Program-made: the position numbers and the translations under genes | Shown here: piece after piece, positions 1-10,543 of the stretch | Layout: each line of letters opens with the position of its first letter | Numbering within the stretch: the stretch's first letter is position 1 | Notes under the pieces: generated by a model | The model's database searches: none | What the model was told of the DNA's origin: nothing | The model's input: the letters and a program-made list of their open reading frames with translations, nothing else | NCBI GenBank assembly: GCA_021527695.1 | Contig: JAKFAO010000005.1 | Coordinates: forward strand, 496,001 to 560,000 | Length of the DNA: 64,000 nt | Origin: Naematelia aurantialba | Lineage: Eukaryota; Basidiomycota; Tremellomycetes; Tremellales; Naemateliaceae | Direction: 5' to 3'

Positions 1-2000
1 CTTGCTCCGCTTCATGGCTTGAGCCGATGTCTTGACGCTGGCCAACCGGTCCAGCTCCGCTTGTAAGTCTCGTTCCCGCCGCGCACCATCGGCCTGCAGA
101 TAGTCAATTTGGAATGGACAGATAAGAGAAACGTCCTACGTACCTGCACCTTTTTCAAATCAACTTCTGACTTCCGCACGAGCTCGTGTAGCTTGTCCAT
201 GAATTCGACCACTTTGGCCTCTTCTAGCGGTGAATAGTCATAATCAGCATGATTATATGCCTTGGCCGCTTCTCGAACAGCTGTTTCCCTTTCCCGCGCG
301 TTCTTCTCGAATATCTGCGGAAGGTCAGCAGGCAGCCTGTCATGTGGAAAATACCTTCCGGTTGGCGACAAGACCGCCATGGGAGGCTGCCAGACTTCGC
401 TCTCTTCGTCTCAAGTTATCGAGATTCTCGTCGGCATTTGTTTTAAGCTCCAGTTGTCTAGAACGCTTGAGTTGAATAGACTTAAGATGTGCGTCGAAAT
501 TGCGAAGCATATGAGTAAGCTCGTCGGTAGACTCTGGCATATCAGCATCCTGGACCCTAGGTAGGCCAACACCGATTCCAACCTTCCATTTCGGAGATCC
601 CGTCAAGTATGTGTTTCCGATTGTTCTCCAACATGGACTTCCTCGCTTTTAAATTCTCCACCTTCTCGAAAATGCTTTGGAACCCAGCAGCTTCCGCATA
701 ATGTTGTAGATTGAGGGCTTTGAGAGCTTCAAACTCCTCTTTCAGCCTTTCTGCTTCTGTTTGCATGTCTGTTTCTTGCCGAATTTCATCCTCTAGTTGC
801 TTGCGTAGCTACACCAGGAATCAGCTCTGAAGGATATCTTGAGAGCCGGCGGACCCGCTGCGCCTTATCCTTATCAGATTTCAAATGTTTAAGTCTCTCC
901 TGATCGACCTTCAGTTCCGCACTCCGTTCTTTCCTCAACGCTTTGATATTGTCCAATGCCTTTGTATACCTGCCCGACTTAGCCAACTCAACCTGTCTAT
1001 TGGCGCAAGAAGTACTTCGTGGCTTCAAATATCTCATCGAACTTCTTTTTCAGTGCCGCAGGTTCTGATAATGGCCAATTCGACTCTTCCTGATGACAGA
1101 AAATGACATTTTCAAGGATGCTTTTCGACACGCCCAAGAGGAGCGGAACCTCCTCGTCCATTTCCGAGCACTTGGTCGAAATTGTGTTTCGCTGTACATA
1201 TAGGTCGTTAATTCTGACTGGATATACCCCGAGGGGATTAACAGAGACTCACCCTACCGTCGGCGTCTTCCAAATCGTTCTTCGCCAAGATTCCCTCCAA
1301 AGACTTCATAGTCAGACCACCCCCCTTCTTCAGGGTGACTTGCAAATTCCGCGTAGCCGTCATGCGCTGGCGATTGACATTCCAGAATCGCAAGCGGACT
1401 TGGGCTTTGACTTCTTTCTCGCTGGCAATCTGTGTCCATAAGTTTAGTCATAAGCGCGTATTCCTGCGGTGACATGGGCTCACCTTAGGATCATGCACGA
1501 AGAACGCCCCATTCCTAGTGTTTGGAGGGAAATCGCCCGTCGTAGCGTATTTGAGGGTTTCTATGATTGTCTGAAACCCGTCATGAGCTGCTATAGTCGC
1601 GTGTTGATCATCGTGTGATATGCGTGCGGGCTCGTTTGAGAGGAGTGGGAGAGTGAGCGACCCCTCAACCTGAGATGGTCCGGCAACAACATTGCTGCAG
1701 CATAGGCCGCTGTCGACCGATGTCAAATTCCGCGAGAGATCCTCATAATGAAACGATTGTGGGAATGACCGTTTATATTACAGCTACCGTAGCCAAGAAG
1801 GATAATCGAAGAAGTGGCACTCACCGTCTTCCCGCTGCCATTGTGTCCGACAATCACTGTCAACGGCGAATAGAACTCAATCACCTGGACGTGTTTGTCG
1901 TCGAAAGATCTGATCCCTCGAATGGCCAGCTTGTTCAGCGATGCCCTGGTCATACAATTAGTGAGAGTCCACTTGCATCTGAGCCAAAGTGGACTCACAT
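1..2000 (-). CDS. RAD50: RAD50 DNA double-strand break repair ATPase, N-terminal part (gene runs off the left edge)
   Basis: Rad50 is the SMC-like ATPase of the Mre11-Rad50-Nbs1/Xrs2 complex, which tethers and processes DNA ends in the nucleus. The N-terminal lobe carries the RGIRSF signature and a Walker A loop (VGHNGSGKT, encoded near 1825-1860), followed by [16 protein letters not shown] and then long charged coiled coil down to position 1. At least six exons are visible. The best start is a codon split by an intron: AT at 1999-2000, intron 1946-1998 (GTGAGT...CCAG), then G at 1945, giving [15 protein letters not shown]. An unspliced alternative start at about 1952 would add only MTR-. The intron between GKT and TIIE (1571-1824, 254 nt) is far longer than its neighbours. 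The C-terminal half, with Walker B, is outside the window. Confidence 0.93.
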
Positions 2001-2196
2001 GCTGGCGACGTGATTCTCAACAGGAGAAGTACTCGACGAGAGAACGACCGACCTCCACCTAGTACAGTCAACCCTCTGGACTCAACCGTGGGAGATTACA
2101 CAGGATGAGTGTCGAGAGTGTTTCTTCGACCCTTCGACTGAATATCTTGCAACGCGGTTGTTTAGACGACGTTTACGAGGAGAAGGCGGCGACGTT

Positions 2197-3107
2197 ATGT
2201 CCTGGGTAAGCCCTGACACTCTAAACTGACCACACAACTCACATGAGCGAATAGGTTCTATCATCAGTAGCTGGATGGTCTCGCCACGGTTCTTCCGCAA
2301 GTATACCGAACAAGTCTCTCTCTCAGGATTCGAAAGCAGTAGATCTAGATGTGCCCCCTCTCTTCCCGCTACCAGGCTCTGCTCAGCGCTCCTCTGGACC
2401 ACCACCCCCTGTCCCCAATCGTCAACAACGCCCAGTGCCTCCTTCTTTCTCAATTGCCCCCCCTTCTCCGGCTCTCTCCCCCGATTCGGGCCATTCTGAT
2501 CTCCATATCGCCATCCTTCCCGACCCCGTCCCACTGGGCGATATGGCACCGCCTCATTCCACTATCAAGAAACCTGCCTTTGGCCTACAACCTGGTGGAG
2601 ACGACATGTCATCAGAACCTACAAAAAAACTGGACAGGAAGAAAGCGAGGGGAAAGGTCGCGCTTGGACCCGGCTTTTCAGCGTTAGATTGGAATCGTCT
2701 GGCCAATTCGGGGCGCAATCTACGTGGTACAGATGAGTTTCCCAAGCGAGTGACAGTGGACGAGCTGCTCAAGGTGCGCAGATCGGAATCATCTTGCCTT
2801 ATCAGTCCGTGATGGGCTGATATATCGCCTAGCATAACAGCAAGAAGGATGCATGGTCCGTCTTCAATGGCAAAGTATACAATATAACACCCTATCTCCC
2901 TTTTCATCCCGGAGGTGAGGCAGAACTCATGCGAGTTGCGGGCCGGGACGGCACGAAACTCTTCAGTGTGTTCATTATTACGGCTGTTCAGTCTTATAGC
3001 CAGTGTCCTGAGGCTTAAAGCTGACTTGAGCAGTGTTGACGCACTCTTGGGTGAACATGGAGTACATGCTGCAAGAGTGCATGGTGGGTGTATTAGTTCG
3101 CGGGTGA
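2197..3107 (+). CDS. Cytochrome b5-like heme-binding domain protein
   Basis: I assign four exons: 2197-2205, 2255-2773, 2833-2965 and 3034-3107. The first exon holds only three codons (MSW). A Ser/Pro-rich N-terminal half of about 115 residues is followed by a KVALGPGFSALDW segment and a cytochrome b5 fold. The fold shows KKDAWSVFNGKVYNITPYLPFHPGG, in which HPGG contains one axial heme histidine, and GRDGTKLFMLTHSWVN, in which the His of THSWVN is the second. The protein ends in MVGVLVRG. This arrangement matches the small cytochrome b5/steroid-binding domain proteins related to yeast Irc21 and animal CYB5 reductase-type N-termini. It is probably an electron carrier, but its partner is unknown. 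No membrane anchor is visible. Splicing the last intron is needed to recover the second histidine, which supports the model. Confidence 0.82.
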
Positions 3108-3398
3108 AAAGTTCGCGTACACCGTCGGAACTTCCTGCACTGAGCTTGAGTGCAGCGAAAGGTTCTCGAGGGGTCCAGGCATGCAGTGCATGCGGCCTAG
3201 CATCCGCATTGATCCTGTATGTCGCTGTCTGTAAACGTAGGCAGGTGTTGTATTGGTAGACATGATAGTGGGGCGTTTCTAGACAACAACCAGTCTCGGC
3301 GAGCCGAGAACGCTGAGAGGTCAACCCCTTAGTTTGAGCAAAACTCGACTTGTCCCTTTACCCTTCTCTTATCCACTGCGGCCAGAAGAGCATCCGCG

Positions 3399-5289
3399 AT
3401 GTCTTTCGGGGCTGGATCGAGGCAGTCATACCTTCCCACCAAACTGGATCAGCCGTCGACCTCATCTCCACGAACAGCAGCATCTAGTCGACGTCGCCTT
3501 GAAGCAGTTTTGTCAGCCTTTGCCCCTCGGACAGGCCCTGTAAAACTGCCACAAGTTGCCGCCGTGGAGGCCGGCGAGGACGCTGAAACATGCGAAGCAA
3601 GCGCGATCAGCATCGCAACGCACAGACTGTGGAGCTGGCTGACGCCAACAAAGGTTCTTCCTCGAAAAGCAGAGGTGGTGGACAAGGAGGAATTGGACAA
3701 AGGCTCTTTCTTCGATGGACTTTCTGGCTTGCAAATGGCGTGTTCGGGAGACGGCATCAGGAACAAGCCCATGTTATGTCAACAATGTCCCTGACGAGCT
3801 GTAAGTCTTACTCCAGAGGTTGATCCTTCCATTGACCGTTTAGCCTGTTCACCATCTTTTCTCACCTTTCACCAACTCCAGGGCAGCTCGCGCAGGTGTC
3901 ACAAGTTTCCAACCGGTTCTATCAGCTCGCACAGTCACCAGTTCTGTGACAACGGATATACTACCTGACGCCTAGCCTAGAATTGGATGTGTATTATGCC
4001 AACCGAATACGCCCAATATCTTCTTCTCCAGGCCGGTGGGTGAAGGGCGATTTTCAGCCTTTTGCTGCGTCACATCTGCCTGTTCTTGACCCGCACACAA
4101 ATGCAGCAATCGACGTCCATCTCCCAACCTTATTCCGCTGTCACGTAGCACTCCTGGAACGGTTACGCTCTTCCGGTGACTCGTTAACGGAACGCACCCG
4201 AACGCTGCAGGCCCACACCGACTCTGTGTATACTGCTTCCCTTGTGCACCCCTGGCTGTTTACTGGTTCTCGAGATTGCTCGGTGCGGATATGGAAGTTC
4301 GACGGGCAGGGTGAGGTTCACCATGTACGCATGGTCAGGGCACACGAAGGGAGTGTGCTGAGTCTGAACATCGATATGACTCCAAGCACGGGTACCGGCA
4401 CTATGGTCACCAGCTCCTCGGATCATACGGCGAAGGTCTGGTCATTAGCACTCATGGAAGCTGGAGACCTGAAAATCTTGCCAAAAGGAACTCTGACAGG
4501 TCATGGAGATGGGGTGCTAGATGCTAAGTTGGCTAAAAATATCATTGTAACCTGGTGCGCTGGATACGGTCTCTCTAACACCTGGACAACGCTCAAGGAT
4601 GATAGCTCGAGAGACACGACTATCAATGTATATCATCGCACATCCTTGTCCTTGATACGCACACTCCACGGCCACATGGGGCCAGTAAACAGTCTGGCGC
4701 TCCATCCTGACTCTACCGTGCAACAAGCCATCTCAGCCAGCGGAGATGGTAAATGGATTCTCTGGGATTTGCAAACGGGGAAACAGGTCAGAATAGGACA
4801 GAATTTTGGAACAGGTTTGGCATGTGTCGAATGGAAGGTGAGTGGGGTCACGGTCCCCATCCTTGTTATGGTCTTGGAGGGCTCTCAACGCTTGGCACTG
4901 AGCTCATTCCCACTAGGGCGATCACATTGCGATAGGGTCGAACGATCACCTTCTCAAGCTATACTCGGCGCAGACGGGTAGCTTGATTCGCACATTTCAA
5001 GGCCACGCCGATCTTGTCCGATCGATCAGCTTACACGAGCCCAGCGGTATCATTGTGACTGGCAGCTATGACAGCACGGTACGTTTGTGGGACATGGCCA
5101 CTGGTCAAGGGTTGCGCTCCCTCGAAGTGGGTCATACCGGCCCAATTTTCAGCGTGCAGCTTCGAGGTAATAGATTAATCACGTGAGTTTTGCAAACCGA
5201 TAGGACGCTGAGTTTACAGAACATCTCACGATCATGTTGGGATCACTGATATTGGGTCATCACTACCTTATGCGGACCTGTTAGTATAA
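3399..5289 (+). CDS. F-box and WD40-repeat protein, putative SCF ubiquitin-ligase receptor
   Basis: The F-box is encoded across an intron (about 3801-3843) and reads VPDELLFTIFSHLSP...QVSNRFYQLAQSPVL. After a 30-nt intron (3946-3975) comes YYANRIRP and then about six WD40 blades, e.g. VYTASLVHPWLFTGSRD, GSVLSLNIDM...SSDHTAKVW, GPVNSLALHPD...GDGKWILWD and SISLHEPSGIIVTGSYDSTVRLWD. By family, such proteins use the F-box to bind Skp1 and the propeller to select substrates for the SCF ubiquitin ligase; the substrate cannot be read from sequence. The end is set by a last short exon ending GTA TAA at 5287-5289. The 5' end is uncertain. The ATG at 3399 opens a 131-codon frame, but that frame does not run directly into the F-box frame, so an unplaced intron or a frameshift must lie between about 3540 and 3790. 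Confidence 0.78.
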
Positions 5290-5702
5290 GCGCGTGCATG
5301 TTGTCAAGAGAGCCGGGTCGAGAGCGATCTGCTGTGCATAGACGCTCCAGCCTCTCTGCGTTTCGTTTCTACGGCACCTCACGCTCTGTGTTTGTGTCCT
5401 CTTTGAAAAAGGCTTTTGGGCGTTGCTTGTCGCGTACACCACTCATCGCCACACTCCCGACCATTGACTCATGTTGCACAAGCAAGTCTCACCATGACGT
5501 CGCGAGTTTGACTCTCTTGGCTTCCCCGCACGCAAACAGGTTCCGCTACGTCATCAGCACGTGGCTGGGTGTTTTCCGAACGCGGTCCCAAAAAGATCGA
5601 AACCATCGTCTGAACTCTCTCTTTTCTTCTCGCTTCCTCCAATCTTCCCCTTCTCTTCGTCACCACCACCACCACCACCACCAGCAGCAGCACCGAGTCA
5701 GC
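5290..5702. other. Intergenic/5' leader with a CAC/CAG microsatellite
   Basis: No convincing gene is seen here. The stretch between the F-box/WD40 gene and the CSC1-like start is probably promoter plus 5' leader. A trinucleotide run of CAC units followed by CAG units lies at about 5660-5692, just before the ATG at 5703. An open frame starting at 5298 passes through it into the CSC1-like gene, but its sequence has no recognisable domain. Confidence 0.5.
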
Positions 5703-8630
5703 ATGTCCGCCACTGACAAAGACACCAGCTCGTCCTCAACCCCCTCATTCATCTCTGCCCTGGTCGTCGCTGGCATCACAGTAGGTGCCTTTTCTGCGCT
5801 ATGGCTCGTCATGCACTCGCGCAAGAACCTAAGCAGGGTATACGAGCCTCGAGTTGAACTTGCCCCGGAGTCAAAGCGGCCTAAACCACTACCTTCTGGA
5901 ATCATATCTCACTGGAAGACCGTATTCATGGTACCCGATACCGAGATCATCGTGGCAAATGGCGTCGATGCCTATTTCTTCGTACGATTCATAAAGGTCT
6001 TTGGTCTGCAGATGCTGTTGCCTTACTTTCTTCTCTCCTGTATCATTCTGATTCCAGTCTCGTGAGTAACAATTGGGACCTCCATCCGATTATGCCCGTG
6101 TCTGATCTGATCGATCGCAGCGCCGCGTCACCCAATGCCGGTCTGACTGGTCTCAACAAGCTCACTTTTGGCAACGTCGCTGCCGATCATCAGAACCGTC
6201 ATATCGCGCACTTTCTTGTCGGCATCGTCTTGATGTTCTGGACTCTCTATCTCATATGGCGCGAATATGCCCACTTTGTCGAGATTCGTCAAGCTTGGCT
6301 CAGCTCGCCTCAACATCTCACTCTAGCGCGCACGCGGACGATCGTCATTACCGGTATCCCCAATGACATCAACTCCTCTACAGGCATCAAAGAGCTGGCC
6401 GGCGACATTGCGGGACTGACAGGCTCTGCTCCGACCCAGCCGCGCCCAAGCAATGTCTCAGCCGACAATACCCGTGATTACACTGCTGAGATGGGGGGTG
6501 TCAAACAGGTTTGGATGACCCAAAAAATCAAGCCTCTGGAAAAGATCTGGCAGGAGAGGGAGGATGAATGCTCGCGATTGGAAGGGGGTGTAGCCAAGCT
6601 GATCAAGCTCGGCAACAAGAACGAGCGGAAGGGCAAGACTCCGGAAAAGCTAGGCAAGTGCAAATTGCCATGATTCGCTAGGGATTCCGCTCAATCACAA
6701 AGCAGGGAAACTTGATCACGAGCGTGGTGGCGCCGAAATGGTCGACCGCTTTGTACTTCCCAAGAAACGTCCTACTTGGAAACAAGGCCCTCTTGGCTTG
6801 ATTGGCAAGAAGATGACTCTCGAGTCTTCTCCAGCTTACATTGCGGATCACAACACGCAGCTCGAAAGCATGCGCACAAAGGCAGACGAATTCGAACAGG
6901 GCAACACCGCTTTCGTGCGGTTCGACTCGCAACACCAGGCACATGCCTTTGCTCGCCTTGTCGGCAAGAGGCATAAACTTGTCAAGAGCGGCATCGAGCT
7001 GGTCCCTGAAGATGTTTACTGGTCTAACATCTCTATGAATCCGTATCAACGCAAAGTCCGAACACTTGTGTCTTGGGCGCTCACCGTCGGATTGATTATT
7101 ATTTGGGCTATTCCGGTGGCATTCGTCGGGGCAGTATCGAATGTGGATGCGCTATGTGCCAAGGCTTCGTGGCTCGCTTGGATTTGCGACCTTCCCAAGT
7201 GAGTCCTACAGCTCGTGTACGGGTTCTGATTCATCAGGCCTGTGCTTGGAATTATCAAGGGCGTGTTGCCCCCGGTGCTTCTTGCCATTCTGTTCATGCT
7301 GTTGCCGATAGTACTCCGCATATGGATCAAGTTGCAAGGTGAGATCCGACGCAGGTAAGTATCCTCGCTTTGCTTTCAAAATCCTTAACGAAGCTAAATG
7401 GACTAAAAGCGACATTGAACTCAAGCTCTTCACGCGATTCTGGCTGTTCCAGGTTATTCATGGCTTCCTCATTGTCACGCTGGCTAGCGGTCTTATAAAC
7501 TCCCTCAGTAATCTTAGTGGTACCGCCAGTGAGGTGCCGACATTACTGGCAACTAATCTCCCCGGTGCCAACATCTTCTTCCTTACATAGTGAGTGGCAC
7601 CGGTAAGTGAGAAATTCATGCTGATGGGATGTTTAGCATATTGACGGCCACCTTCTCGGGTGCAGCGAAGAGCTATTCTCGTCTCATGCCATTTGTCATG
7701 TACTTGCTGAAAGGCATCCTGGGAGGTAACACTCCTCGCAAGAACTTCCTGAAGACTGTATATCGGCATCTCTCGCATTCGCTTCCCCGCTGACTGTGCT
7801 TAGTTCAAGATGGATCAATTTGGCTGGGCGACTGTGTTCCCACCCATTTGTTTGATCATCTGCGTCACGATCGTGTATTCAGTGATACAGCCAATCATGA
7901 ACCTCCTCACTCTGGTGGCAATGATCCTGCTCTTTGCGGCCTACAAGTATATCTTGGTTTGGTGTGCAGATCAGCCCGACTCGCTCGAAACCGGCGGCCT
8001 TTATTACATCAAGGCACTCCGGACAATCTTCGTCTCTCTTTACCTCGAGGGTATCTGCTTGGCGGGGTTGTTCTTCCTCAGCACCGATCAGAACTCAAAG
8101 CGAGCCAAGTCTGGTTTGGCATGTGGTGCGCTCATGGTGAGATACACTCCTCGATGTCCGTGATTTCCTTCTTAACTACTTCTGAATAGGTTGTCATGAT
8201 TGTCCTGGTTGCCCTCGTGCAGATTTACATCGATTGGTTCCGATATCCCAGAGACTATTTGGTGTATTCGCATTCGACGCACGCAATGCTCCACTCAAAG
8301 GGTAGTAAAGCAAATCTAAATGACTCCTTTAACGGAATACACCCTGTGCAAACGTCTATCTCCGAGGAGAACGAAAATGCCGGACCTCAGCTCGGTAACA
8401 CAACAGGTCTGCACGCCGACGCCTTCCATCATCCTGCCATGTGGAAAAAGCAGCCAGCCATCTGGATCGCCAATGACCCGTTGGGTATCGGTAAATTCGA
8501 GGTAGCACGCCTCAATGAAGCGAAGGTGGAAGCGAGTATGGAATTTGCGCACATGGATGCGAAGGGGACCTTGTGGGTGGAGCGAGGCCCTCCCGATGAG
8601 GCCTGGTATGGAGGTTACACGGCACAGTAG
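5703..8630 (+). CDS. CSC1/OSCA-family (RSN1/PHM7-type) mechano/osmosensitive cation channel
   Basis: This is a multi-pass membrane protein with the classic layout: an N-terminal TM (ISALVVAGITVGAFSALWLV), two further helices (VRFIKVFGLQMLLPYFLLSCIILIPVS; FLVGIVLMFWTLYLI), a long cytosolic RNA-recognition-like region, and then the pore-forming helix bundle from about 7050 to 8250. Diagnostic family strings include ARTRTIVITGIP, TAFVRFDSQHQAHAF, GNTPRKNFLKTFKMDQFGWATVFPP and DWFRYPRDYLVYSHS. Family members are hyperosmolality- or stretch-gated Ca2+-permeable channels and scramblase relatives of TMEM63. There are about seven introns. The one after codon EKLG has a GC donor (AG|GCAAGT at 6652-6659) with acceptor at 6702 or 6705. 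The ATG at 5703 is chosen because it gives the expected short extracellular N-terminus. Confidence 0.9.
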
Positions 8631-8887
8631 GTTTTGAGCTCGTTGTGTGAAGAGGCTGTCCGAGGCTGTAATCACTATTTCGTAATGATATATCACTTAA
8701 CGATAATGAACGATGCTATCTGCTTACAGAGCAATGGGCAACGATGCATTCATTCTCCCTGCTTCTGGGCTGATTCTAATGCATGAGGTGATACAAGTCG
8801 GGATACATGATTGCCACAACGAGGGAAGCTGCATGGGATCCGAATGGCATATTGTGTAGTGACTGCCCAAAGTACTGGTCACCACCC

Positions 8888-10176
8888 TTACCATTCAAAT
8901 TCGCTGTTCGGCGCCGTTAGCCTCCAAGACGACTGGAACGGAACCCACTGACCCGTTGCATTTTGCGAACAAGTAGTCTTTTCCGTTGATATGGATGACA
9001 CCCTCCTTGAACACAGTCTTCCATTTATTCTTTACCCTCTGCACCTAAGAAAATGATCAGTTCGCGGTCGATCCTTTCCACAGTCCAGCCTGTCCACTGC
9101 TGATGGCTACATCATGCGGGGCCCAGCACAGGCGGTCTCCGCTCACCTTGTCGTAAACGCAGAAAACGATGTCGATTTCACCCTCTTCATCTCCGCCTTC
9201 TCCATCATCACGTAGTTCGTCGTCGCTGTCGTCCAGGTCTGAGTCGATCACTTCGTCACCTGGTAGCAGGCCCGCCGCATTCGGCTCGGGTTTGATATCA
9301 GGCTTTTGCTCGTCGGACTGCATATACCGTAAGGAGCTCCTCCTGACTGTGGTATTCGCGTCAATCACACGTACAACTCCGCCTCGGATACGCAGCGCTT
9401 TTGCCTCCCCGTCTTCCTCATTGTAGCCAGCCTCGGCAAGTAGCGTGCCACCACCTCTGAGTCTAAGAACATCCTCAGGTTCATTCTTCACGCGAATATC
9501 CCCGCCGATGGTTCCATTTGTAAACGACACCACGGTCCCACTAGTCTGGCTCAACGCCTGAGAGTAACCATAAGCCGCACTGGTGCTTGGCCCAGGGCCT
9601 GCTAGACCTGAAAGTCCATCGTCATATGCGGGTGACGCAGACTGAGGGACTGTTGGGCCCGAAGCACGGGCAAAATCCGCAACACGAGTCTCGAGAAGCT
9701 TGCGTTCCCATTTCTGCCTGATGTTAGCACACATAGTTGAAATGGCGCATCGCAGAACTTCGATTGTCGGATAAATTTGAGAGAGCATGCACAGAAAAGG
9801 ATACAACCAGTACAGAAGGGAGGACGAACCATTTGAAGAGCAGCCAAGATCTCATCCTCCATACCGTATTCTTCAAAATCAACGCGAACGTGGTTGATGA
9901 CATCGTCGATAATCTTGCGATAGATCTGAGGCTGTTGTAGTGGAGGACAAATGTACAGCGTTGAGAAGAGAGAACAAGTTGTCAACGAGAAGAGCCTGAG
10001 TCAGCCATTGTTCTTTTGACACGAACAACCCACAAACACGTACAACAATCTTGTTTGACCTTTTGTCGGAGCATTCGCGTCAGCATTTCCAGTCAATGAT
10101 AGAGACACGCTCAGGCAAGAAGCATGCAACAATGCCGAGAAAGCTCAAGGGGAGAATCGTCTCCGCAGACATACAT
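8888..10176 (-). CDS. TOA1: TFIIA large subunit (alpha/beta precursor)
   Basis: TFIIA stabilises TBP on promoter DNA. The N-terminal four-helix-bundle region reads SNKIV-PQIYRKIIDDVINHVRVDFEEYGMEDEILAALQ. An acidic, low-complexity centre follows (DSDLDDSDDELRDDGEG...DEEGEIDIVFCVYDK), then the C-terminal beta-barrel half (VQRVKNKWKTVFKEGVIHINGKDYLFAKCNG) ending in the canonical GEFEW. I resolve six exons (coding-strand order): 10176-10175, 10059-10044, 9931-9830, 9713-9147, 9044-8953 and 8903-8888. They sum to 795 nt, or 264 residues. The start codon is split: AT at 10175-10176, a GTATGT...AAAAG intron (10060-10174), then G of G-TCA-AAC at 10059. Without this splice the SNKIV frame has no ATG and meets a stop. 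The second exon is a 16-nt microexon. The gene is divergent from KRE33. Confidence 0.9.
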
Positions 10177-10543
10177 CGTATCCAGGCAGATCCCGTCCCC
10201 ACGCTGAGGAAAGGGATCAGATCGACCGGTGGCGGTGACAGTCAGCGGGGACTGTCAACAGTCCAACACGACGTCGATGGGCAAACCTATCGAGCCGACG
10301 CCCTGCGAATGCCGTGACCGAGGGTGCGAAGAAGGAGACGAGGGTCGGAAGCTCAAGTCGTTTATATAGACGTTGTAACAGGCTGTAAGCCCGCCGCTGG
10401 AATCATTTGTTTTCTTCAGGTTTTGGATTATTTATCCGGAAGAGGTTACGTAATATTAACAGCCAGCCTTTGATTATTTTGAATGGTAAGCGTTTCTAGC
10501 TCTGTTGAAGAGTTGAGCCCACAGCAACGACCAACGCGCCACA
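10177..10543. other. Divergent promoter region between TOA1 and KRE33
   Basis: No gene is seen here. The stretch separates two divergent start codons. An AT-rich patch (about 10405-10460) is the only compositional feature. Confidence 0.45.

Noticed and set aside
1448..1726. 92-codon frame as a separate small gene
   Set aside because: Its end part is the RAD50 exon [16 protein letters not shown]; the rest is the preceding intron read through.
5660..5692. CAC/CAG run as a polyhistidine-coding tract
   Set aside because: It lies just before the best start codon of the CSC1-like gene, so it is more likely a 5' leader microsatellite.
8904..8921. Earlier acceptor giving a 31-nt last intron in TOA1
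   Set aside because: The later acceptor at 8904 gives a normal 49-nt intron with a CTAAC branch site and the canonical GEFEW C-terminus.
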